From positions 517,501-581,500 of the forward strand of contig JACVTC010000009.1 of the NCBI GenBank assembly GCA_016946835.1: a stretch of DNA of 64,000 nucleotides. The letters are read 5' to 3'. A program made the position numbers and the translations under genes. How positions within the stretch are numbered: position 1 is the first letter of the stretch; every line of letters begins with the position of its first letter. Below are positions 49,572 to 59,430 of the stretch, one piece after another. The notes beneath the pieces are model-generated. The model saw nothing but the letters and a program-made list of their open reading frames with translations, searched no databases and was not told where the DNA came from. The DNA is from Neocallimastix lanati (nom. inval.). Lineage: Eukaryota; Neocallimastigomycota; Neocallimastigomycetes; Neocallimastigales; Neocallimastigaceae.

Positions 49572-50374
49572 GATAAAATTAAAAAAAAAATCATATATAT
49601 CCTATTTATCACAAATAGAAGCATTTAAGTTTGATAATTAATATATTATTATATATGTAAATAAATTATTGTTATTTAAATTTTTAAAATTAAAATGTTG
49701 ATGGTATGAAGTTATAAGCAAACTAATTTGAAAATCAAATTTATAAGAAAAAAAATGAAACTATATTAGTCAAAAATATTTATTTTTTTTTTTTTGTTAT
49801 GGAGAAAGTATTATACAAGGACTCGCAAAATTTCAATTTTTTTTAAAAAAAAAAACTATTTTAATGATATGAAGTATAATTGTAATTAATTTATATAAAT
49901 AATGTTGAAATGAAATGGATTACTTGAATTACAGTAATGTTAAATTAGGAATATTAAATCTAAGGGATTAATTATAAAATAAACAGGATGTTAAAAAAAA
50001 ATAATATAGATATCAAAATATTAAAATAGGAAGTATAAGGAAAAAATTGCAGATTGAAGTAGAATTTGAGTAAAGTAGTATTTTAATAAAGAATTATTAT
50101 TAAAACATTATTCCGTATTAATACTAGTATTATTTTTATAGCTTTTTTTTATTTATTATGATGTATTATTTTCTATTATTTGAAAATTAAAATTTTATTT
50201 AATTTTATTATTGGGAATAATAAAAATGAGTTAAAATTTTTTGTATAGTGAATTTAAATAATTAGTTAATGTTTTGAAAATAATAATGGAATACTAAATA
50301 AAATTTATTATTTTATTATTAATTCATGCTAAAAGAAAAAAATATATATGAAAATTAGTTTATAATAAATTTTC

Positions 50375-50406
<32 letters not shown>

Positions 50407-50570
50407 TTTTTTTTATAGCTGGAATTCGGTTTTATAAAGATCGGGGTTGGTGAAAAGAAGACGTTTTATTAATAATGTTATTTTTTGAATAAAGATTTCA
50501 AAAATGGATGAAGATGTTTAAAGAAAATGGCTAAACCATCATATTCATCTACCTCCCTTACTTGCATTAA
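49572..50570. other. spacer between RPS8 and the LINE
   Basis: AT-rich. The last roughly 150 bp (from about 50420, GCTGGAATTCGGTTTTATAA) are less biased and may be 5' LINE sequence already out of frame. The junction is not identifiable. Confidence 0.5.
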
Positions 50571-53105
50571 ATCAAGTTTGGTCAAGATATTATTTCTCCT
50601 TCAAAGCAATTAGATAGATGGGCTGAATATTATAAAGATCTTGCTTCGGATCCCTCAGGTCACAGCCTTAATCGTAATTACTGGAATCATGCTTTAAGGA
50701 ATATTAGTCTTAGATCCACTACCTGGAATATAAATGGTCCTATTACGATTGAAGATATTAAAAAAACTATTTCATCGATGAAAAATAACAAAGCACCCGG
50801 CCCCGATGGTATTCCGATTGAATTCTACAAAGCTCTTTTTTGTAACGAAGAATTACTAGAATCACATCCTGCTGCTGGAAAGTGTCTAAAATTGATATTT
50901 AATAAAATATGGAATGGGTCATTTCCTAAAAAATGGAACTCAGCTTCTATTGTATCAATTCCTAAGAAGGGTGACCTATCAGATTGTAGTAATTATCGAG
51001 GTATTTCTCTCATTAACGTTGGACTAAAAATCATTTCAAAAATTATAACAATTATAACAGATAGAATATCTACTTACGCACTCTCACACAATTTCATTAG
51101 ACCTGAACAATTTGGATTTCGCAACCGCGAAGAATGCATTAGTTTATTCATTTCCGTTAGAGAAATTTGTCAAAGAAGAAAATTCCAAGGAAAATTCACA
51201 TATTTAGCTTTTTTAGATCTTAAAAAAGCTTATGATTCAGTTCCTATTTTTAACATTCTTACTAAATTATATCATTATGGAGTACGCGGTAAATGTTTTG
51301 ATTTTCTTTGTAATTTATATACTTCATCTAAAGCACGTGCTCGATTTGCTTCAATGTTATCAAATGAATTTCCTATTAAAAGAGGTGTTCGTCAAGGTTG
51401 TCCTTTATCTCCAATCTTATTCAATTTATTCATCAATGATATACTAAATGACTGTGAAAAGTATGGTGTTAATGTTGGAAGAAAAAAGTGTTGTGGTGGA
51501 CTCTTTGCTGATGATGTTGTTCTCATTACTCCAAATGCAAAAAATTTAGAAAAATTATTAAAAAAGGTACATAAATGGGCTAATTTAAATGAAATGACTT
51601 TTGGTATTGAAAAGTGTGCAACTATGGTTATAAAACCAATGAACTTCCAACCTCCTCCAAACTATAGTGATCCAACCTTCTATTTAGGAAAGAATGATAT
51701 TCCTAAAGTTTCTAGTTATGTCTATCTTGGTATTCCTTTTTCAGATGATCTCCTACTAGAACACATTATATCTCACATGCATTTTAAAGTTAGAAAATCC
51801 CTTCTTTCATTTACACGTTTCTTTTCAAATAAACTTATTCCTAGTGTATACAAGAAAAAAGTTCTTCAATCCTTTGTTATTAGTAAAGTAATTTATTATT
51901 CTCCTTTACTTGGTTCAAACAAATCTAGAACGGCTAGAATTCAAACATTAATTAATACTGGTCTATTTTGGTGTATCGGTTCCTTCTCTAAAAATAGTAA
52001 AACAAATACAGAAAACAATGACTATATTAGACATAATTCAACAATGAGTACTTATGCTTTATCTCGAGATCTAAGCATCCCTCCTATTGCTGGTATCTGC
52101 GCAGCCTTACAGATTAAATCATTTGCAAAATGGAGTAAATCAAACTGTATCATAAAGGATCTTATTAAATCTATTCCCAAAATGCCTTATTATTCCTGGA
52201 CTAAAGAATCTAGAACACTATATAAAAAAATCAAAAAATATAAATGTGTAAAATATGACGATATTATAGAACGTTACTGGAAATCAGTTTCCAGATTTCA
52301 AGGTATTAAAGGTCAAAACTACGATAGTAACAAGTTCTCAAACAATAAAGCTATAATAATGCTTAGCTTAAAATATCCCCAATTCAACTTAGGATTTTCG
52401 TGGATTATACGTTTACGCTGTGGTTATAAATACAATACTACTATTGCTATTAGAATGGGTAGAGTTTCAGAAGATTGTCCAAAGTCCTGCCCATGTTGTG
52501 GTGAAGGTAATCAATCTTTTGAACATTGGATTTTTAAATGCGATGCTCTTGCATCTTTTAGATGGAATTCTTTAAATTTCATCGATGATCTCTATGTTTT
52601 ATTCCTTAGGAAGATTAGAGCGTTTAATCCTCTTTCTTCCTATGACTCTATTTCTGATTTTGAAGATTATATCAATCATTATATATACTTGTTCCTTCTT
52701 GGTGGGACTTTAGTTTTAAATGAACTACATTTCGATAGTGGGGAACAGAGACATTTAAATGAACTACTTTTCAAAGATTCATCTGAGTCACCTGTTCCAA
52801 AAATTGTGAGCTTGGCGGAATTCTTAACAAATGCAATACCTATCATAAGTAGTTCGTTTGAGCTATTATTTGATAGGTATTGCAAAATATCAAACTTAAC
52901 CAAGAGCGTCGACGTCGTACTGATAAGGCATAATGAAAATACAGGATTATCATCTATTACTACGAAGGGTGATTCTCGCCCTAGTAGCTCAATAAATGAT
53001 GAATCCGGGGAGAGTTTAGTGGACACCACACTATCTATTTTAAGGATGTTACTTCTAAATTTTATTTCTTTTTTATTTGATAGGAAGGGTAAAATTCCCG
53101 CATAG
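50571..53105 (+). CDS. LINE reverse transcriptase with C-terminal zinc knuckle, N-terminally truncated
   Basis: The frame opens after a TAA at 50568-50570. The first ATG is 50778, but homologous sequence (WAEYYKDLAS, ISLRSTTWNINGPITIED) precedes it. RT landmarks in order are KNNKAPGPDGIPIEFYKAL, the RGISLINVGLKI region, motif A FLDLKKAYDSV, motif B GVRQGCPLSPILFNLFINDI, motif C LFADDVVLI (catalytic DD), motif D near NEMTFGIEKC and motif E YLGIPF. Downstream is a thumb/linker and a CPCCGEGNQSFEHWIFKC zinc motif (CX2C...H...C), typical of L1-group LINEs. The PGPDGIPIEFYK block also favours the L1 group. All catalytic residues seem intact, but the missing endonuclease makes this copy non-autonomous. 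Confidence 0.92.
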   Translation: MKFGQDIISPSKQLDRWAEYYKDLASDPSGHSLNRNYWNHALRNISLRSTTWNINGPITIEDIKKTISSMKNNKAPGPDGIPIEFYKALFCNEELLESHPAAGKCLKLIFNKIWNGSFPKKWNSASIVSIPKKGDLSDCSNYRGISLINVGLKIISKIITIITDRISTYALSHNFIRPEQFGFRNREECISLFISVREICQRRKFQGKFTYLAFLDLKKAYDSVPIFNILTKLYHYGVRGKCFDFLCNLYTSSKARARFASMLSNEFPIKRGVRQGCPLSPILFNLFINDILNDCEKYGVNVGRKKCCGGLFADDVVLITPNAKNLEKLLKKVHKWANLNEMTFGIEKCATMVIKPMNFQPPPNYSDPTFYLGKNDIPKVSSYVYLGIPFSDDLLLEHIISHMHFKVRKSLLSFTRFFSNKLIPSVYKKKVLQSFVISKVIYYSPLLGSNKSRTARIQTLINTGLFWCIGSFSKNSKTNTENNDYIRHNSTMSTYALSRDLSIPPIAGICAALQIKSFAKWSKSNCIIKDLIKSIPKMPYYSWTKESRTLYKKIKKYKCVKYDDIIERYWKSVSRFQGIKGQNYDSNKFSNNKAIIMLSLKYPQFNLGFSWIIRLRCGYKYNTTIAIRMGRVSEDCPKSCPCCGEGNQSFEHWIFKCDALASFRWNSLNFIDDLYVLFLRKIRAFNPLSSYDSISDFEDYINHYIYLFLLGGTLVLNELHFDSGEQRHLNELLFKDSSESPVPKIVSLAEFLTNAIPIISSSFELLFDRYCKISNLTKSVDVVLIRHNENTGLSSITTKGDSRPSSSINDESGESLVDTTLSILRMLLLNFISFLFDRKGKIPA

Positions 53106-53239
53106 TACAACTTGCCGAAATACATAGCATTTTCGAGCTTTTTTATTTTTTATTTTTTATTTTTTAATTTTTTATTTTTAATTTCTAATGTACTTTTCAC
53201 CTACATGTATTTTTTAAAATAAAATTTAATAAAGTTTTT

Positions 53240-53257
53240 GGAAGTGTATTCTCTTCC
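53240..53257 (+). other. 3'-terminal hairpin of the LINE
   Basis: GGAAG-TGTATTCT-CTTCC forms a 5-bp stem with an 8-nt loop, seven bases before the A-tail. The older copy keeps the same element at 44706-44728 with an identical loop and a stem altered at one or two positions. Confidence 0.7.
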
Positions 53258-53260
53258 CTG

Positions 53261-53292
<32 letters not shown>

Positions 53293-53296
<4 letters not shown>

Positions 53297-53374
53297 CTAT
53301 AATCAATTTGTATACCATTAGACCTATCATTGTAAAATGATTTCGTCCTCATGAAACTCATAACATCATAACAT

Positions 53375-53429
<55 letters not shown>

Positions 53430-53609
53430 AACCCTTCATCTTACTATACTTTTATCGTTTAAATAGACTACGAAAATAATAAAATTATTTTGCTCGAAAG
53501 AAAAGAAACATTTTCAAGTAAAAGTTTTTCATATAATTGGATTCACTTTCATTTGATTTTATATTTTTGATTCATGCATCCTATCAATAAATTATTTAAT
53601 TCGTTATTA

Positions 53610-53652
<43 letters not shown>

Positions 53653-53925
53653 CCATTTTTATAATCCTCAATTATTCAATAATGTTGTTGTTGGAAAAAT
53701 CTAACTTGATAGTCTAAATATTAATAACTGATAAGGTTTAAAACATTTTATAACTCTTTAATATGAGATCAATAGCCATTATTGTATTTAGAACTGAAAA
53801 TATGAATAATAAATTTAAAAAATTTTTTTTATTGCTTTACTTGTACTTTTATCTCATCTTATCTTATTTTATTTTATTATCTTTTTATTATATTATTATT
53901 ATTTTAAAAATAATAAATAATAATA

Positions 53926-53996
<71 letters not shown>

Positions 53997-54016
53997 TGAT
54001 AATAATAATAATAATG

Positions 54017-54069
<53 letters not shown>

Positions 54070-54203
54070 TATAAAATAACAATTTCAATTATTAATAATA
54101 AGTAAATTAAAATTTAACTAACACAAAGACCTATTGTTTTATACTTTATACTTTTTATGACACCTTTCTTTATTCCTTTTATTAAAATAGTTATAAATAA
54201 AAA

Positions 54204-54244
<41 letters not shown>

Positions 54245-55060
54245 TTCTTATGGTTATTTCAATATTTTATACTGGACATTTTTACCAATTTATATAAAGT
54301 TGTGATATATATTAAGTTATTTTTGAAATTTATATAAAATTATATATAATGTCATAATGTCATAAGTTAAATATTATTTCACCAAAAAAAAAATATTAAT
54401 GTATTTATAAATATAAAAAAAAAAAATTACTTCGATTTAATAAAAAAAGTTTATCCACAAAATTATATTAAAAAATTATATAAAAACAAGTCTTAATATT
54501 TTTAATTATATTTAAAATTTAAATATTACAAATATAAATAAAAATAAATAAATTAAAAATATAATAATATTAGCTTTAAACGACAATATTTTTGATTAAA
54601 ATAAGGAATAATAATGAATAATAATAATAATTCCTTTTGAAAATATTCTTTTTTATATATAAAAGAACTTTTTTTTTTATATATGTATAAATAACATATA
54701 TAATAATAGAATTGTAAGAAGTTTATATTATTAATTTTTAATAGAAAATCAAAGAAATTATCGTAATATAAATTTTATTATTATTAATATGTAGAAATAG
54801 AATTATTATATATATAAATTTATTTATATTTATTTATTTATATTTATTTATATTTATTTATTTATTTATTCATTCATTCATTCATAAAAATCATAAAAAA
54901 TCATAAAAAATCATAATATTTTATATTATCAAATTAAATAAATATATTTAAAATTCAACATCAAATTAAAATTGAACAAATTTTTTATTAAAAAAAAAAA
55001 GAAAAAAATTTTTTTCTTTACATTAATTTTTATTTTATATATATTTTTTAAAAATTGTAA

Positions 55061-55094
<34 letters not shown>

Positions 55095-55161
55095 TAAAAA
55101 AAAAAAAAACTTATAAATAATTTTCTAAATTTATATATATATATATAATAATAATAAAATA
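53293..55161. other. AT-rich spacer upstream of the rhomboid gene
   Basis: (TA)n, T-runs, a long AAT array and TTTA repeats. No exon was seen. Confidence 0.65.
53926..54069. repeat. (AAT)n trinucleotide array
   Basis: Near-perfect AAT with three GAT interruptions, outside any gene model. This contrasts with the coding AAT arrays in the LysM and kinase genes. Confidence 0.95.
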
Positions 55162-56322
55162 ATGGAGCCCGATATTAATGAATTAAGAAATATAAGAGAT
55201 TCATATTATAGAAATAATACATATGAAAGAAATAGACGAAATAATAGTGAACGAATAAGAAATCGTCGAAATAATTATTATGAAAGTAGTGATAGTGATG
55301 ACGACGAAAACGATGCAAACTATTATCACAATTATGAAAATATAAATTCAAATTATTATAATAGAAATTATTATAATAGAAATTACTATAATAACAGAAA
55401 TTATTATAATTCAAGAAGAAATACTAGTCTATTTTCAACAATAAAAAAAATATTAAATAGGTTATTTTATAGAGACGAAAATGTAATATATGCAATATTA
55501 CTAATTAATGTATTAGTTCACATATTATGGGAAGCTGGTCATCATAATAGAGAAATGTATTATGATTCACATTTACTAAATTTCATGAGTGATCATTTCA
55601 CAGTATCATGGACAAATTCAATAAGGAAAAAAAGATATTGGACATTTTTAACTGCAATGTTTTCTCATGAAGATATTTATCATTTGGCTGCTAATATGGC
55701 TTCATTTTATTCGTTTTCTTTTCCAGTAAGTAAAATATATATATTGTTATATACATAATAACAGAAATAATTATAATTTTTAAAATGAATAGGAAAAAAA
55801 AAATAAATTTTAAATTTTAAATTTTTATTAAAATTAACTTTTTAATATATACATATATATATTTAAAATATATATATATATATATATATTAAATAAATAT
55901 TAAATCATTCAAGGTAATTAAATGTATTGGAAAGAAAAAATTTGTAACTTCCTATTTATTGTCAGGAATTGGTTGTGGACTTGCCCATGTTATATTTTAT
56001 CATACTTTTGTACCAAAATTAAGTAATACTTCACGTAGAACAATAATTTACGATTTATTATTTTCAAGAGCTCATAAAAATTCATATAATGATATTTCAA
56101 GTCTTGGAGCTTCCGGAGCCATTACAGGAATAAATACTATTTTTGCTTGTCTATACCCAACACGACTTATCACTTATAATAATTATTTAAGACTTCCTGC
56201 TTGGTTAACTATGTCCCTATTTATTTTTGGTGACTTCTATCGTTCAGTAACATTAACTAATGGTAATATTGATACTATTGGTCATGTCGGAGGAGGTAAT
56301 TTAATTAAATTAATTATAAATA

Positions 56323-56360
<38 letters not shown>

Positions 56361-56571
56361 TTTTGTATGTATATATATAAAATCATTATCAATTGATTTA
56401 TTCTCATTATATATTTTATTTCTTTAACTAACTTTTTTTTTTTTTTTTTTTTTAATAATATTAAATATTTTTATATATTTATATATTTATACATATATTT
56501 ATTATACAGGTGTTACAGGATATCTTTATTATTTACATTATCTAAAACCATATATATATCATTATCATTAA
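55162..56571 (+). CDS. rhomboid-family intramembrane serine protease
   Basis: Exons 55162-55725, 55914-56295 and 56510-56571 total 1008 nt, or 335 residues, in phase. Residues 1 to about 95 are a hydrophilic Arg/Asn/Tyr/Asp-rich N-tail (repeated NYYNRNYYN). The first membrane segment (VIYAILLINVLVHILWEA) follows at about 110. The rhomboid signature is complete: HxxxN in FSHEDIYHLAANM, catalytic S255 in SLGASGAITG, and H312 in DTIGHVGG near the last segment. It cleaves transmembrane substrates within the bilayer. The loop WTFLTAMFSH and the single segment before the HxxxN helix look more like the PARL/Pcp1 organelle group than the secretory RHBDL group, but the assignment to a membrane is uncertain, and a classic targeting presequence is not obvious. 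Confidence 0.88.
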
Positions 56572-56957
56572 TATATATATATATTTAACTATACATGTAT
56601 AATTAATGTATTTAAGAATATATATATATATATATATATAAAATATTATAATAATATATAAAATAATTTCAATCTTTGAAATTATTATATATAAATTATA
56701 TTAATATTATCTCAATTATTATTTATTTATTATTTATTATTTATGTATTATTTTATATTATTAAAGCATTCATTATAAAATTATTAAATCCATTATTATT
56801 CATACTATTCGTTACATATGTATTATTTTTATTATTATTAAAGTGTTAGTTTTAACAATAATGAATTATTATTATTATTATTATTATTATTATTTTAATA
56901 TACTATTAACGTCCTAATAAAAAAACAGAAAGTAGAAATAATAATATTAATAAAATG

Positions 56958-56996
<39 letters not shown>

Positions 56997-57424
56997 ATTT
57001 GAAATAATTAAATTATATAACAAAAAAAAAAAATAAAATAAAATAAAAGTATATAAAGAAAAATTCTCATGAATATATATTTTTATTAATTAATTAATTA
57101 TTTTTTTGCTTGTCAGTTTGTTTATAGTTTTAATAGATTATATAAAACAGAACTATAAAAGATGAATGATTCCATTATTGATTTTCTTAATAATAATATT
57201 ATATAAAATATATATATATACATATATTTTTAAATATTATAATAAGTATAATAAACTTTATATACATTATATATATATATATATATATGAAAATTTGCGT
57301 TGTTTTAAAATAAAAATTTAAAAAAAATGAAAATGATAAATTTTTCGTTAAAAACAAATATTTTTTTTTTTTCTTTTATCTATATAAATGATAATAAAAA
57401 AATAAATAAAATAATCATTCATTA
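56572..57424. other. AT-rich spacer
   Basis: (TA)n, A-runs and ATT blocks downstream of the rhomboid gene. Nothing else is visible. Confidence 0.65.
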
Positions 57425-57747
57425 CAAGAATCTTGAATGTCACACTAATTTTCATTTTCAATACCATACAAGCATAAACTCTTCCTATCTTTGTAAATAA
57501 CATCATGATTCAATTGACTACATAATATTGAAAACTTAAATCTACAGTGAAATATTGACTTTTTTTTTTTATAGAGAAAGTAGCAATATTAAAGAAAGGA
57601 AATTTCATTGCATAAAGCTGAAATACCATACCATTCCCCCCGTTTTCAATATTCCAATTTCTAGATTTATATCTTCAAATTACCAGTACAAGTACGTACC
57701 ACGAAGACGACAACAACCATAACTTTAAAGAAAGAGCCTAACATGAA

Positions 57748-57778
<31 letters not shown>

Positions 57779-57945
57779 TTTAAAAAAAACAGATGAAGCT
57801 AATTGATTTTGAACTGAAGCTAAAACTGGTTCTTGAATTGAAAGGTTTAAACAACTTACCATCAAAAAGGAGGAATAGCAATACCTTGATAAGAAATATC
57901 TGAAACTTCTAATTTAATATAACCTATAAGAGAGTCTCCTTTCTT
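57425..57945 (-). pseudogene. degenerate coding fragment, unidentified
   Basis: This stretch is less AT-biased than its surroundings. Short minus-strand frames look protein-like: SLIGYIKLEVSDISYQGIA (from about 57934) runs to an in-frame TGA next to a GTAAGT donor-like site; PVLASVQNQLASSV (about 57825-57785) follows an AAG; and CSQLNHDVIYKDRKSLCLYG (about 57525-57465) ends in TAG. Poly-T insertions and stops separate them. They may be the remains of one spliced gene or of several insertions. I do not recognise a family. Confidence 0.35.
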
Positions 57946-57999
57946 AAATTTATTTTATTTTTTTTTTTTTTGAGGGGGGCTTACAGAATACTTTACTAA

Positions 58000-58119
58000 T
58001 GTTATGCCAAGTATGATTAATTAATGGAGAAATATATTTTTAATTGCGCCACCTTTATAATTTATAATGTATAAAAGCTATAAATAAATAAACTTTTATT
58101 TAATCAAACTTTTCTAATA
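58000..58119 (+). repeat. candidate 5' LTR of the second copia relic
   Basis: It starts TG, ends TTCTAATA exactly as the LTRs at 18.6-20.6 kb do, and holds TATAAAAG at 58070-58077. The left boundary is a guess, because there is no second copy in the window to compare. Confidence 0.45.
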
Positions 58120-58314
58120 TTAAGAGTTTCAATTAGCTCAAAATATTTGTAAAGAATCAAAGTGAAATTATGAACAATTATAATGTAATTTTTTTTTTGT
58201 AATAATAATAACAATGAATGATTATCAATATTAGAAGTATCATTAACCAGTATGAATGTCAAGGATAAGACTGTTAAAAGCAAAAAACAAGAAGGTAGTT
58301 TTTCTCAATTTTGA

Positions 58315-58590
58315 ATGAAATCGAAGAACTATAGTTCCAATATGGAAGAAAATAATCTGAAGTTAAGTAAAGAAGAGAAAATGAAATTTATGTACAATTC
58401 AATGCCGAATGATATGCAAGTAAAAATTGTAATTGACAACAATGTAGGTGTAAACACTTTATTAGTCACAAGTACGAAGGAATCATTAAAAACAAAAGCA
58501 AAGAATTGATTAAAATATTCTTAAAATAAAGAAGAAATAATAAGATGTTACGTATGCAACTCAACTAAACATCTCAAAAAGGACTGCATA
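58315..58590 (+). pseudogene. copia gag fragment with zinc knuckle
   Basis: A frame from 58315 to the TGA near 58509 reads as a gag-like helical piece ending LLVTSTKESLKTKAKN. Beyond the stop the CCHC box CYVCNSTKHLKKDC (58546-58587) is intact, with CX2CX4HX4C spacing. Confidence 0.65.
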
Positions 58591-59149
58591 TATATTATAT
58601 TTTCAATGAAAATAGTAAATATTTTAAATTCTTGGACGAGGAAGACTGAGAATATAATAATGATATTAGACTAAATATAGTTAGTATTCACGTAAATAAT
58701 AAGAAATTCAATTTTAATAGTTTTTAATTTTGATGAGAAATTTAGAATTAAAGGAAATATATCTTCGTATACTTTTAATCATAAATATTTAAATGAAAAT
58801 TTATAAAAAATTGCATACTTACAATTAACGTATATAAAAAATAATCAAGTTAAAGATCATTCATATTTAAATAAAAATTTTATCGATAACGGAATTATTG
58901 ATGAAATAATTAATAGTAATAAATAAAAAATAATAAAAAAAATCTGAAATATGATAGTTTAGATTTTAATTACGAAATTAAAAAATTTAAATGTCTACAT
59001 TTCAAATAAAAAAGAAATAAATAAAAATAATACAGATAAAAATAAAAATATAAACAAAGAGAAATCAATTTAGAAAATATAAAGAAAAGAAAAATTAATG
59101 ACACAAATAATAATCAAAAGATAAAAAGAAGAATAAATAAAATACTATT

Positions 59150-59430
59150 AATATTAAGTAAACTAGATGAACCATATAATTACGTGGATATTTTAAAAAG
59201 CAAAAGATAAATATCCATGGGTGATTATTATTGAAGAAGAATTTAATAGCATGATCGAAAGAGGTGTATTTGAAAAGGTTGAAAGCGTGCCAAAAAATGC
59301 TAATATAGTAAATTCTAGATGAATATTTAAGAAGGAGAGAGATAGTGAAGGAACTACCACAAAATTTAAAGCGAGATTAGTAGCATAAAACTTTACTCAG
59401 GAATACGATGAAATTATTTTAATAATGAAT
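59150..59430 (+). pseudogene. copia reverse transcriptase N-terminal fragment
   Basis: The frame reads KYPWVIIIEEEFNSMIERGV, then FEKVESVPKN, R.IFKKERDSEG and KFKARLVA, the textbook start of copia RT. Two inactivating changes stand out: a TGA at 59320-59322 where the family has Trp (R-W-I/V-F-K), and a TAA at 59386-59388 where it has Gln or Lys. The catalytic YVDD part is missing. Confidence 0.85.

Larger units (their letters stand above)
50571..53292 (+). mobile_element. L1-like non-LTR retrotransposon (LINE), 5'-truncated
   Basis: A single open reverse-transcriptase frame, a 3' region, an AATAAA (53228-53233), a short hairpin and an A-tail of about 29 nt (53264-53292). There is no ORF1 and no apurinic endonuclease domain, so the copy is truncated at the 5' end, as is usual for target-primed insertion. 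The uninterrupted 2.5-kb frame means it is recent compared with the copy at 42.9 kb. The target-site duplication is not clear. The 3' end is shared exactly with the older copy. Confidence 0.9.
58000..59430 (+). mobile_element. 5' part of a second, decayed Ty1/copia-type element
   Basis: A putative 120-bp LTR (TGTTATGCC at 58000 to TTCTAATA at 58119) contains TATAAAAG and AATAAA-like signals. It is followed by the same TTAAGAGTTTCAAT that follows the first copia LTR. Gag-like pieces (FMYNSMPNDMQVKIVIDNN), a CCHC zinc knuckle at 58546-58587, and the N-terminal part of a copia reverse transcriptase (59165-59410) follow in order. Protease and integrase are mostly lost and no 3' LTR was found. Confidence 0.75.

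Noticed and set aside
52679-53125. 148-codon minus-strand frame over the end of the LINE ORF
   Set aside because: Antisense of a well-supported coding sequence; no independent motif.
53888-54088. Polytyrosine frame on the minus strand
   Set aside because: Translation of the non-coding AAT array; no adjacent exon.
55175-55414. Minus-strand Tyr/Asn/Phe frame
   Set aside because: Antisense shadow of the rhomboid N-tail.
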